From positions 372,001 through 436,000 of the forward strand of contig NZ_FOVC01000001.1 in the NCBI RefSeq assembly GCF_900115045.1: DNA of 64,000 bases, in the 5' to 3' direction. This DNA comes from Izhakiella capsodis (lineage in GTDB: Bacteria; Pseudomonadota; Gammaproteobacteria; Enterobacterales; Enterobacteriaceae). The position numbers were made by a program, and so were the translations under genes. Numbering within the stretch: the stretch's first letter is position 1; each line of letters opens with the position of its first letter. A model generated the notes under the pieces. That model did not search any database, had not been told where the DNA came from, and worked only from the letters and a program-made list of their open reading frames with translations. Below are positions 35,158-43,863 of the stretch, piece by piece.

Positions 35158-36840
35158 ATGTTCAAACGAATCAAAGTTATCACCGCTCTGGTGACGGTTC
35201 TGGCGCTGTTTACGCTACTGGAGCTGGCGACCGGTACCATGTTCTATCGCACGGTGGCCGTTGACCGGCAGAACTTCTCTTTTAATCAGCGTCTCAACAT
35301 GCAGCAGCGCGATATGGGTAAATCCTGGGTCGCGTTGGTGCAAGCGCGTGTCACGTTAGCCCGGGCTGGAACGCGTTATGCGCTGAATCCGTCACAGGCT
35401 GCTAACGATAGCGGCGTGCAGACATTATTAACCCAGGCCGCTGACAAACTGGACGAGGCCGATCAGGCGCTGGCCCGCTTTAATCTTGCCCTGATGGATG
35501 AGACGCGTGCCGCGCCGACGGTACAGGCCATAAACGCCAATTATAGAATCTATCATCAGGCGCTGACTGAGCTGATCGCAATGCTGAAAAGCAATCGCTT
35601 TCAGGCGTATCTCGATCAGCCAACACAGCGGTATCAGGATCAGTTCGAAAAATCGTATAACGACTGGCTAACGGTCAATAACGCGCTGATAAGTCAGGGC
35701 GTGGTGAACAATCAGATAGCCTGGCAGCATACGCAAATTATTTTACTGACGGTGGCATTGGCGACGCTGCTGATTATCGTACTGGCCTGGAGCGGTATGT
35801 ATCGCATTCTGCTCCGCCCTCTAACGCTGGCGATTGATCATATTCGTCATATTGCTAATGGCGACTTGACGCAGTCAATCACCGTCGAGGGCAAAAATGA
35901 AATGTCACAGCTAACGGCCAGCCTGCGCGATATGCAGCAGGCGCTTATCCGCACCGTCAGCACCGTTCGCGATGGGTCGAACGCGATCAACAGCGGCGCA
36001 ATAGAGATCTCTGCCGGCAGTAACGATCTCGCGACGCGAACCGAACAACAGGCCTCTTCGCTGGAAGAAACGGCGGCCAGCATGGAGCAGCTGACCTCAA
36101 CGGTTCGACAAAATGCGGATAACGCACGACAGGCCTCAAAGCTTGCGCTCAGCGCCTCGGAAACGGCGCAGCGCGGCGGCAAGGTCGTTGACGGCGTGGT
36201 GCAGACAATGAATGAGATAGCGGGCAGCTCGAAAAAAATTGCTGATATCACCAGCGTTATTGACGGTATCGCTTTTCAGACCAATATTCTGGCACTGAAT
36301 GCCGCAGTAGAGGCGGCCCGTGCGGGTGAGCAGGGACGCGGTTTCGCGGTGGTCGCCGGCGAGGTCCGTAACCTGGCGCAGCGAAGTGCAAGTGCCGCCA
36401 GAGAGATCAAAGCGTTGATCGAGGAGAGCGTATCGCGCGTGGATGCCGGCGCGGTCCTGGTGGGAAGCGCGGGCGAAACCATGAGTGAAATCGTCAGCTC
36501 GGTGACCCGTGTTACCGACATTATGGGTGAGATAGCGTCGGCGTCAGATGAACAGAGCAGGGGCATCGATCAGGTTAATATCGCAGTCAATGAGATGGAT
36601 CGCGTTACGCAGCAGAACGTGGCGCTGGTGCAGGCCTCCGCGACCTCTGCTAACGCGCTGGAGCAGCTGGCCAGCGAGCTGTCTCATGCGGTAGCCCTGT
36701 TTCGAATCAGTAAAGAAAATTTGTCAGCCGCCGTTAATAACGCGACAGGAGGACAACTTCTTCGACTGACTCAGCCTGACGGCGCGCAAAAAGTGGCGCC
36801 GGGTGCAGCGCGCACAAATGATAACTGGGAAACCTTTTGA
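35158..36840 (+). CDS. Methyl-accepting chemotaxis protein (Tar/Tsr type)
   Basis: A transmembrane receptor of 560 residues. The first membrane segment is at about residues 7-30, a four-helix periplasmic domain follows to about 185, then the second segment about 192-212 and a HAMP domain. The signalling tip DGIAFQTNILALNAAVEAARAGEQGRGFAVVA is perfectly kept, and it ends in NWETF, the pentapeptide tether for CheR and CheB. The ATG at 35158 is preferred to the one six codons upstream. The ligand cannot be told from the sequence; it holds the place of tar/tap in E. coli, but only one receptor is here. Confidence 0.95.
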   Translation: MFKRIKVITALVTVLALFTLLELATGTMFYRTVAVDRQNFSFNQRLNMQQRDMGKSWVALVQARVTLARAGTRYALNPSQAANDSGVQTLLTQAADKLDEADQALARFNLALMDETRAAPTVQAINANYRIYHQALTELIAMLKSNRFQAYLDQPTQRYQDQFEKSYNDWLTVNNALISQGVVNNQIAWQHTQIILLTVALATLLIIVLAWSGMYRILLRPLTLAIDHIRHIANGDLTQSITVEGKNEMSQLTASLRDMQQALIRTVSTVRDGSNAINSGAIEISAGSNDLATRTEQQASSLEETAASMEQLTSTVRQNADNARQASKLALSASETAQRGGKVVDGVVQTMNEIAGSSKKIADITSVIDGIAFQTNILALNAAVEAARAGEQGRGFAVVAGEVRNLAQRSASAAREIKALIEESVSRVDAGAVLVGSAGETMSEIVSSVTRVTDIMGEIASASDEQSRGIDQVNIAVNEMDRVTQQNVALVQASATSANALEQLASELSHAVALFRISKENLSAAVNNATGGQLLRLTQPDGAQKVAPGAARTNDNWETF

Positions 36841-36917
36841 ACGGCTAAACACGCACCGGAGTGCAGGGAATGCAGCGGTTTTAAAACGGTTAATCGGCAT
36901 GTTGCCAGGTGATTTGC

Positions 36918-37793
36918 ATGAAAAAATCGACATTGCTGGATTTCCAGAGCAACGCTACGCCGTTAATACAGGCGTTCCAGCGCCTGCCGCTATCGGATGT
37001 GCATTTCAAGCGTATTAGCGAGCTGATTTATCAACGCGCAGGGATCGTTCTCGCCGATCACAAACGTGAAATGGTTTACAACCGCCTGGTCAGGCGGCTG
37101 CGGATACTCAACCTGGACGATTTTGGTCGTTACCTGGCGCTGCTTGAAAACACGCCTGGTAGCGCCGAATGGCAGGCATTTATTAACGCACTGACCACTA
37201 ACCTGACGGCTTTTTTCCGTGAAGCTCACCACTTTCCTCTGCTGGCTGAACAGGCAAAAAAACGCAGTGGTAGTTTCAGTGTCTGGTGTGCTGCAGCGTC
37301 TACCGGTGAAGAACCTTATTCAATCGCCATTACGCTGGCGGAAGCGTTGGGGTCCGGACCGGGTAAATTTCAGGTTCACGCCACTGATATTGATACCCAG
37401 GTACTGGAAAAGGCGCAGGGGGGGATCTATCGCCAGGAGGAGTTGAGGACGCTTTCGCCACAGCAGCTGCAACGCTTTTTCATGCGCGGCACAGGACCTC
37501 ATGCAGGGATGGTGCGGGTGCGCAGCGAACTGAGTGGCACCATTCAATTCGCTCAGCTTAATTTGCTGGCTAATGAGTGGGCATTACCAGGGCCATTTGA
37601 CGCAATTTTTTGTCGCAACGTAATGATTTACTTCGACAAGGAAACGCAGGAGAAAATTCTGCGGCGCTTTGTGTCTCTGCTGAAACCCGGCGGCTTGCTG
37701 TTCGCTGGTCACTCTGAAAACTTCAGTCAGCTAAGCAAAGATTTTTATCTGCGCGGACAGACGGTATATGGGCTGAGCAGGGACAAAAAATGA
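36918..37793 (+). CDS. cheR: Chemotaxis protein methyltransferase CheR
   Basis: Methylates glutamates of the receptors using S-adenosylmethionine. The 291 residues begin with the CheR N-terminal helical domain (FKRISELIYQRAGIVLADHKREMVYNRL), then the SAM site SVWCAAASTGEEPYSIA and FDAIFCRNVMIYFDKETQ. The ATG at 36918 follows AGGTGA. It overlaps cheB by four bases. Confidence 0.96.
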   Translation: MKKSTLLDFQSNATPLIQAFQRLPLSDVHFKRISELIYQRAGIVLADHKREMVYNRLVRRLRILNLDDFGRYLALLENTPGSAEWQAFINALTTNLTAFFREAHHFPLLAEQAKKRSGSFSVWCAAASTGEEPYSIAITLAEALGSGPGKFQVHATDIDTQVLEKAQGGIYRQEELRTLSPQQLQRFFMRGTGPHAGMVRVRSELSGTIQFAQLNLLANEWALPGPFDAIFCRNVMIYFDKETQEKILRRFVSLLKPGGLLFAGHSENFSQLSKDFYLRGQTVYGLSRDKK

Positions 37794-38839
37794 AAATGAT
37801 TAGGGTACTGTGCGTCGATGATTCGGCACTAATGCGGCAGCTGATGACGGAAATTGTCAACAGTCATCCTGATATGGAAATGGTGGCCAGTGCGCCAGAT
37901 CCACTGGTTGCCCGTGAGTTAATCAAACAGTTTAACCCCGATGTACTGACGCTGGATGTCGAGATGCCGAATATGGACGGTCTCGATTTCCTGGAAAAAC
38001 TGATGCGTCTGCGACCGATGCCGGTGGTGATGGTGTCGTCATTAACCGGGCGAGGTTCCGAGGTAACGCTACGTGCGCTGGAGCTGGGGGCGGTGGATTT
38101 TATCACCAAACCGAGCCTCGGTATTCGTGAAGGCATGCTCTCCTACAGCCAGTTGATCGGCGAAAAATTGCGTGCCGCCTCGCGCGCGCGACTGGGGATA
38201 CGTAAGCTAGCAGCGGCACCGGCCATACTCAAGAGTGTCCCGCTGCTGGGCAGCGAAAAATTAATTGCCATCGGCGCGTCAACCGGGGGAACCGAAGCGA
38301 TCCGCCATGTGTTGCAGCCGCTACCGGCCAGCAGTCCGGCACTGCTGATTACGCAGCATATGCCGCCGGGGTTTACCCGCTCTTTTGCAGAGCGCCTCAA
38401 TAAGCTGTGTCAGATTACGGTGAAAGAAGCAGAGGACGGCGAACGCGTGTTACCGGGCCATGCCTACATCGCACCCGGTGCGATGCATCTGGAGTTGGTG
38501 CGCAGTGGTGCTAACTATCAGGTGAAGCTTAACGAAGGCCCGCCGGTTAACCGGCATAAACCCTCGGTGGACGTTTTATTTAACTCAGTAGCCCAGTTTG
38601 CCGGTCGCAATGCGATTGGCGTGATCCTCACCGGGATGGGAAACGATGGTGCCGCCGGATTGGTACATATGAAGCAGGCCGGCGCCTGGACTATCGCCCA
38701 AAGTGAGGCGAGCTGTGTGGTATTCGGTATGCCCCGTGAGGCGATTGTGCTCGGGGCTGCCAGTGAGGTCGTTGATCTGCATGAAATCAGCCAGCATATG
38801 CTGGCAAAAATGAGCGCCGTACAGGCATTACGTATCTAA
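37790..38839 (+). CDS. cheB: Chemotaxis protein-glutamate methylesterase/deamidase CheB
   Basis: A response regulator with an esterase output: an N-terminal receiver (Asp56 in VLTLDVEMPNMDGL) joined to a catalytic domain with the Ser of IGASTGGTEAIRHVLQPL, the His of TQHMPPGF and the Asp of GMGNDGAAG. Phosphorylation by CheA switches it on. At 349 residues it matches E. coli. Translation is coupled to cheR by ATGA. Confidence 0.97.
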   Translation: MKMIRVLCVDDSALMRQLMTEIVNSHPDMEMVASAPDPLVARELIKQFNPDVLTLDVEMPNMDGLDFLEKLMRLRPMPVVMVSSLTGRGSEVTLRALELGAVDFITKPSLGIREGMLSYSQLIGEKLRAASRARLGIRKLAAAPAILKSVPLLGSEKLIAIGASTGGTEAIRHVLQPLPASSPALLITQHMPPGFTRSFAERLNKLCQITVKEAEDGERVLPGHAYIAPGAMHLELVRSGANYQVKLNEGPPVNRHKPSVDVLFNSVAQFAGRNAIGVILTGMGNDGAAGLVHMKQAGAWTIAQSEASCVVFGMPREAIVLGAASEVVDLHEISQHMLAKMSAVQALRI

Positions 38840-38880
38840 TAAGCGACGGTCCTGAGGGGCTGGACAAAACAGGAGTGAGT

Positions 38881-39270
38881 ATGGCCGATAAGAATCTGAG
38901 ATTTCTGGTCGTGGACGATTTCAACACGATGCGTCGTATCGTCCGTAACCTGTTAAAGGAATTAGGTTTCAACAATGTGGAAGAGGCGGAAGACGGTGTC
39001 GATGCGCTGAATAAGTTACGGGCGTCCCCCTTTGATTTTGTTATCTCCGACTGGAACATGCCTAACATGGACGGACTGCAACTGTTACAGACGATCCGTG
39101 CCGACACCGCTCTTTCTAAGCTGCCGGTACTGATGGTAACCGCTGAGGCGAAGAAAGAGAATATCGTTGCGGCGGCTCAGGCCGGGGCCAGCGGCTACGT
39201 GGTGAAACCCTTTACGGCGGCCACATTGGAAGAAAAATTGGGCAAGATCTTCGAAAAACTGGGTATGTAA
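38881..39270 (+). CDS. cheY: Chemotaxis response regulator CheY
   Basis: Binds FliM when phosphorylated and makes the motor turn clockwise. A single receiver domain of 129 residues with the acidic pocket (VVDDFNTMRR), phospho-acceptor Asp57 (VISDWNMPNMDGL), TAEAKKE and the Lys of YVVKPF. The ATG at 38881 (MADKNLRF, as in E. coli) is preferred to a GTG six bases upstream; CAGGAG precedes it. Confidence 0.97.
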   Translation: MADKNLRFLVVDDFNTMRRIVRNLLKELGFNNVEEAEDGVDALNKLRASPFDFVISDWNMPNMDGLQLLQTIRADTALSKLPVLMVTAEAKKENIVAAAQAGASGYVVKPFTAATLEEKLGKIFEKLGM

Positions 39271-39279
39271 GGAGCTATC

Positions 39280-39924
39280 ATGAGCGAACCTGCTAAACAG
39301 AACGACGAGGCCGCGTCGGCGCATGATATCATTGCCCGCATTGGCTCCCTGACTCGCATGTTGCGTGAAAGCCTGCGCGATCTTGGGCTGGAACGGGCAA
39401 TCGCCGAGGCCGCGGAGGCCATCCCCGATGCGCGTGACCGGCTGGATTATGTGGTCAAAATGACCAGCCAGGCAGCCGAACGGGTGCTGAATGCCGTTGA
39501 TGATACGCAGCCGCGCCAGAATATGATGGAAAATAGCGCTAAGACGCTTTCTGCGCGTTGGGATGAATGGTTTGAACATCCGGTTGAGCTGGCTGATGCA
39601 CGCTCGCTGGTAACCGATACCCGTTCATTTCTGTCTGAGGTGCCGCAGCATACCGCCTTTACCAACGCGCAGTTGATGGAAATCATGATGGCCCAGGATT
39701 TTCAGGATCTGACCGGCCAGGTCATAAAGCGTATGAACGACGTGGTCCAGGCGATCGAGCGCGAACTGTTGATGGTGCTCATCGATAATATGCCGCACGA
39801 CGTCACCAGCAAAGTGAAGGATAACGCCAGCCTGCTCAACGGTCCGCAGATCCATGCGGATGCTGAGGGGGTGGTAGCAAACCAGGCGCAGGTCGATGAC
39901 TTACTCGACAGCCTGGGCTTCTGA
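39280..39924 (+). CDS. cheZ: Chemotaxis phosphatase CheZ
   Basis: Removes the phosphate from CheY. A long helical hairpin protein of 214 residues with the catalytic Gln motif AQDFQDLTGQVIKRM and the C-terminal CheY-binding tail ending QVDDLLDSLGF. Nine bases after cheY; the last gene of the receptor operon. The following 183 bp spacer shows a GGGGAC/GTCCCC hairpin near 39954-39970. Confidence 0.96.
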   Translation: MSEPAKQNDEAASAHDIIARIGSLTRMLRESLRDLGLERAIAEAAEAIPDARDRLDYVVKMTSQAAERVLNAVDDTQPRQNMMENSAKTLSARWDEWFEHPVELADARSLVTDTRSFLSEVPQHTAFTNAQLMEIMMAQDFQDLTGQVIKRMNDVVQAIERELLMVLIDNMPHDVTSKVKDNASLLNGPQIHADAEGVVANQAQVDDLLDSLGF

Positions 39925-40107
39925 TCCACCAGGCTGAGCTGCTACACGCGGACGGGGACCGGGTGTCCCCACCATCCCACTGTTATCCATTTCCGGCTAT
40001 CTGATTAGCGGAAATACCTCTTATTTACGCGTTTTCTCTCGCCATTATTCCGGCTGGTTTTCCGGCAAAATGCCCCTATCACTTTACAGCAGCGTAGGTA
40101 ACACACA

Positions 40108-41259
40108 GTGGCTGAGGATAGCGACGAGGAAAAAACAGAATCCGCAACCCCTCACCGCCTGGAGAAAGCTCGTGAAGAGGGAAAGATCCCGCGTTCGCGG
40201 GAGCTGACTTCGTTTCTGATGCTCTTTGCCGGCTTGGGGATTTTATGGGTAGGTGGCGAACATATGGCGCATGAGTTGGGCGGCATGTTGTCAGACGGTC
40301 TGAGCTTTAATCAGGCGCTACTGAAAGACGACCACCGCATGTTGATTCAGCTGGCGCACCTGGCAATGCGTGCCGTTGGTGCCATCGTACCGATGATGCT
40401 GGGGCTGGTTTTGATGGCGATAGCGGCCCCGATGCTGCTTGGCGGTATCGTCATTAGCGGCAAAGCGATCAATGTCGATCTCACCCGGCTTAATCCGCTA
40501 TCCGGACTCGGGCGAATTGTTTCTGCTCAGACATTTGCCGAACTGCTGAAGTCGGTTCTGAAAGCGGTGCTGGTCGGCGTGGTAACCGGATGGTACATCT
40601 GGACAAGATGGCCGGTAATGCTGCATTTGATGAGCGAATCACCGGTCACTGCGCTAACAGGGGCGCTTAACATGCTGGCGATGTGCAGCATGCTGGTGGT
40701 GCTTGGTCTGCTGCCAATGGTCGGGTTCGACGTTTTCTGGCAGCTCTACAGCTATTACAAAAACCTGCGCATGACGCGTCAGGAAATTCGGGATGAATTT
40801 AAAAGCCAGGAGGGCGATCCGCATATTAAAGGGCGTATACGCCAGGCGATGCGCGCCGCCGCACGCCGCCGCATGATGGCCGACGTACCAAAAGCTGATG
40901 TTATCGTTACCAACCCGACACATTATGCGGTCGCGCTGCAGTACGTTGAAAGCAGAATGAGCGCCCCTAAAGTGCTGGCGAAAGGCGCAGGGGAGATCGC
41001 ACTGCGTATTCGCGAACTGGGTACAGAAAACCGTATTCCAATTCTCGAAGCCCCGCCGTTAGCACGGGCGCTTTATCGTCATAGTGAGATTGGTCAACAC
41101 ATCCCCGGTACGCTGTACGCCGCCGTGGCGGAAGTGCTGGCTTGGGTCTGGCAGCTGCGCCGCTGGCGACGGGAAGGTGGCCTGATACCGAAGAAACCTG
41201 AAAATCTGCCGGTGCCAGAAGCACTGGACTTTGCAAGCGAGACAAAAACTGATGGCTAA
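40108..41259 (+). CDS. flhB: Flagellar export gate/switch protein FlhB
   Basis: An inner-membrane part of the flagellar type III export gate that switches substrate from hook to filament. Four membrane segments (about residues 34-50, 90-112, 142-165, 185-210) precede the cytoplasmic domain with the self-cleavage motif Asn269-Pro270-Thr271-His272 (VTNPTHYAVAL). The GTG at 40108 gives 383 residues, the family's usual length. It overlaps flhA by eight bases. Confidence 0.96.
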   Translation: MAEDSDEEKTESATPHRLEKAREEGKIPRSRELTSFLMLFAGLGILWVGGEHMAHELGGMLSDGLSFNQALLKDDHRMLIQLAHLAMRAVGAIVPMMLGLVLMAIAAPMLLGGIVISGKAINVDLTRLNPLSGLGRIVSAQTFAELLKSVLKAVLVGVVTGWYIWTRWPVMLHLMSESPVTALTGALNMLAMCSMLVVLGLLPMVGFDVFWQLYSYYKNLRMTRQEIRDEFKSQEGDPHIKGRIRQAMRAAARRRMMADVPKADVIVTNPTHYAVALQYVESRMSAPKVLAKGAGEIALRIRELGTENRIPILEAPPLARALYRHSEIGQHIPGTLYAAVAEVLAWVWQLRRWRREGGLIPKKPENLPVPEALDFASETKTDG

Positions 41260-43339
41260 TCTGGCCGCTTTATTACGCTTACCCGACAATGTTAAACAGA
41301 CGCAATGGCAGGTGCTGGCCGGACCGGTACTTATTTTGCTGATTCTGTCGATGATGGTGCTTCCACTGCCACCTTTTGTCCTTGATTTGCTGTTTACTTT
41401 TAATATTGCGCTGTCGATTATGGTGTTGCTGGTGGCGATGTTCACCCAGCGCACGCTGGAGTTTGCCGCCTTTCCCACCATTCTGCTGTTCTCAACGCTG
41501 CTACGATTGTCGCTCAACGTCGCCTCTACCCGCATTATTCTACTGGAAGGCCATACCGGTGCGGCGGCGGCGGGACGTGTGGTTGAAGCGTTTGGCCACT
41601 TCCTGGTCGGCGGTAATTTCGCCATCGGTATCGTGGTATTTATTATCCTGGTCATCATCAACTTCATGGTCATTACGAAGGGTGCTGGGCGTATCGCCGA
41701 AGTCGGCGCGCGTTTTGTGCTCGACGGTATGCCCGGCAAACAGATGGCTATCGATGCTGACCTGAACGCCGGTATTATCGGCGAGGAAGAAGCGAAAAAT
41801 CGTCGTTCAGAAGTGACTCAGGAAGCTGATTTCTACGGTTCAATGGACGGGGCCAGTAAGTTTGTGCGTGGCGATGCCATCGCCGGCATTATGATCATGG
41901 TGATCAATCTGATCGGTGGTCTGCTGGTAGGGGTCGTGCAGCACGGTTTGCCGTTCAGTGACGCGGCGCGCAGCTATACATTGCTGACTATCGGTGACGG
42001 TCTGGTTGCCCAGATCCCCGCCCTGGTGATTTCTACCGCAGCCGGCGTTATTGTCACCCGCGTCAGCACTGAGCAGGACGTGGGCGAACAGATGGTCACC
42101 CAGCTGTTTAACAACCCGCGGGTAATGCTACTTTCCGCCGGGGTACTTGGATTGTTGGGGCTGGTTCCCGGTATGCCAAACCTGGTCTTTTTACTGTTTA
42201 CCGCCGGGCTGCTTGGTCTCGCCTGGTACATGCGCGGAAAGCAGATCAAGCCGCAGGCCGTACCGCAAGTGATCAAGCCCGCAGGAGAAGCCGCTTCAGG
42301 CGCCGTCGAAGCTTCATGGACCGACGTTCAGCTGGAAGATTCATTGGGGATGGAAGTGGGCTATCGTCTGATCCCCATGGTTGACCATCAGCAAAATGGC
42401 GAACTGCTGGGACGCATCCGCAGCATCCGTAAGAAATTTGCCCAGGAAATGGGATTCCTGCCGCCGGTGGTGCATATTCGCGACAATATGGATATGCCGC
42501 CCGCGCGCTATCGTATTCTGATGAAAGGGGTGGAGATAGGTAGCGGTGACGCCTATCCGGGGCGTTGGATGGCAATTAATCCCGGTACGGCCGCAGGTTC
42601 ACTGCCCGGTGAACCCACGGTCGATCCGGCCTTTGGTCTGGCGGCGGTATGGATTGACAGTGCGCTTAAAGAGCAGGCGCAAACGCAGGGCTTCACGGTG
42701 GTTGAAGCCAGTACCGTTGTTGCCACCCACCTCAATCATCTCATCGGTCAATACGCCAGCGAGCTCTTTGGTCGTCAGGAAGCTCAACAGCTGCTGGATC
42801 GCGTATCCAGTGAAGTGCCCAAACTGACCGAAGATCTTGTGCCCGGGGTAGTGACGCTAACTACCCTGCATAAGGTGTTGCAAAACCTGCTGTCTGAGCG
42901 GGTTGCGATCCGCGATATGCGTACCATCATCGAAACGCTGGCGGAACATGCGCCGGTGCAGAGCGACGCCCAGGAGCTGACCAGCGTGGTGCGCGTTGCG
43001 CTGGGCCGGGCTATCACTCAGCAGTGGTTTCCAGGTCATGGCGAGGTTCAGGTGATAGGTCTGGATACCACCCTCGAACGATTGTTGTTACAGGCAATGC
43101 AGGGTGGTGGTGGTCTGGAACCCGGTCTTGCCGAGCGGCTGTTGGATCAGACATCGCAGGCATTGCAACGTCAGGAGTCTCTTGGCGCTCCGCCGGTGCT
43201 GCTGGTCAATCATCCGTTGCGCGCGCTGCTTTCCCGCTTTCTGCGGCGTAATCTGCCTCAGCTGGCGGTGCTGTCAAATCTTGAGCTGAGTGATAACCGG
43301 CAAATCCGTATGACGGCAACCCTCGGGGGGCTGGAGTGA
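41252..43339 (+). CDS. flhA: Flagellar export gate protein FlhA
   Basis: Forms the nonameric ring of the flagellar export gate and docks chaperone-substrate pairs. The N-terminal half has eight membrane segments and the FHIPEP-family loop ITKGAGRIAEVGARFVLDG; the C-terminal half is the cytoplasmic domain (LEDSLGMEVGYRLIPMVD). The ATG at 41252 (MANLAALLRLP) fits E. coli; an upstream start seven codons earlier is possible. The product is 695 residues. Confidence 0.97.
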   Translation: MANLAALLRLPDNVKQTQWQVLAGPVLILLILSMMVLPLPPFVLDLLFTFNIALSIMVLLVAMFTQRTLEFAAFPTILLFSTLLRLSLNVASTRIILLEGHTGAAAAGRVVEAFGHFLVGGNFAIGIVVFIILVIINFMVITKGAGRIAEVGARFVLDGMPGKQMAIDADLNAGIIGEEEAKNRRSEVTQEADFYGSMDGASKFVRGDAIAGIMIMVINLIGGLLVGVVQHGLPFSDAARSYTLLTIGDGLVAQIPALVISTAAGVIVTRVSTEQDVGEQMVTQLFNNPRVMLLSAGVLGLLGLVPGMPNLVFLLFTAGLLGLAWYMRGKQIKPQAVPQVIKPAGEAASGAVEASWTDVQLEDSLGMEVGYRLIPMVDHQQNGELLGRIRSIRKKFAQEMGFLPPVVHIRDNMDMPPARYRILMKGVEIGSGDAYPGRWMAINPGTAAGSLPGEPTVDPAFGLAAVWIDSALKEQAQTQGFTVVEASTVVATHLNHLIGQYASELFGRQEAQQLLDRVSSEVPKLTEDLVPGVVTLTTLHKVLQNLLSERVAIRDMRTIIETLAEHAPVQSDAQELTSVVRVALGRAITQQWFPGHGEVQVIGLDTTLERLLLQAMQGGGGLEPGLAERLLDQTSQALQRQESLGAPPVLLVNHPLRALLSRFLRRNLPQLAVLSNLELSDNRQIRMTATLGGLE

Positions 43340-43746
43340 TAAAAAAACTGCCTGCCATATTTTCTGGCCTGCTGCTGGCGCCATGCCTGGTTCTGGCGGC
43401 GAAGGGCGGTGCCTGGCAATCATCGGATATCGGTCCGTCACTGGATAATCGCGGCGTGGCTGCCTCTTCGCGCCCGCTTTCACCGCCGTATGCAGTGAAA
43501 GGCACCATGACGACCATCGGGTGGCGCTACGAGCTGTCTGCGCCGGCACCGGTGGGGCTGATAGTGCGTTTGTGTAGCCGCACCCGCTGCGCAATCCTTG
43601 AGGGGCAAAGCGGTGAAACACGCGGTTTGACCAACGTACCAGCAGGAGAAACCTTACGTTTTATCTACCAGGTTGAAGGAGCCGGGCGTCTCTGGCCGAC
43701 GTTGCGGGTTAAAAGCAATCAGATCATGGTCAACTACAGCCAGTAA
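43336..43746 (+). CDS. flhE: Flagellar protein FlhE
   Basis: A small periplasmic protein that keeps the export channel from leaking protons. A signal peptide (LPAIFSGLLLAPCLVLAAKG) leads a mature part of about 115 residues with two cysteines (RLCSRTRCAIL). The GTG at 43336 overlaps the flhA stop by four bases, closing the flhBAE operon. Confidence 0.93.
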   Translation: MIKKLPAIFSGLLLAPCLVLAAKGGAWQSSDIGPSLDNRGVAASSRPLSPPYAVKGTMTTIGWRYELSAPAPVGLIVRLCSRTRCAILEGQSGETRGLTNVPAGETLRFIYQVEGAGRLWPTLRVKSNQIMVNYSQ

Positions 43747-43815
43747 GAACGCCGGGGCAATGGAAAAGCGCCGTCAGGCGGGATCAACAACGCGAAAGGC
43801 TGACGGGGATACAGC

Positions 43816-43846
43816 AAAAAAAGCGCCTCTGCGGATGCGCCTTTTT
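43816..43846. terminator. Bidirectional terminator between flhE and argS
   Basis: AAAAAAAGCGC ... GCGCCTTTTT around a CTCTGCGGAT loop, with A-run on one side and T-run on the other, between two converging genes. Confidence 0.7.
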
Positions 43847-43863
43847 CATGAAAGCGCCAATTA

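Noticed and set aside
41059..41739. 226-codon open frame antisense to flhB/flhA
   Set aside because: Low-complexity Ser/Thr/Ile-rich text opposite conserved membrane genes; no ribosome site.
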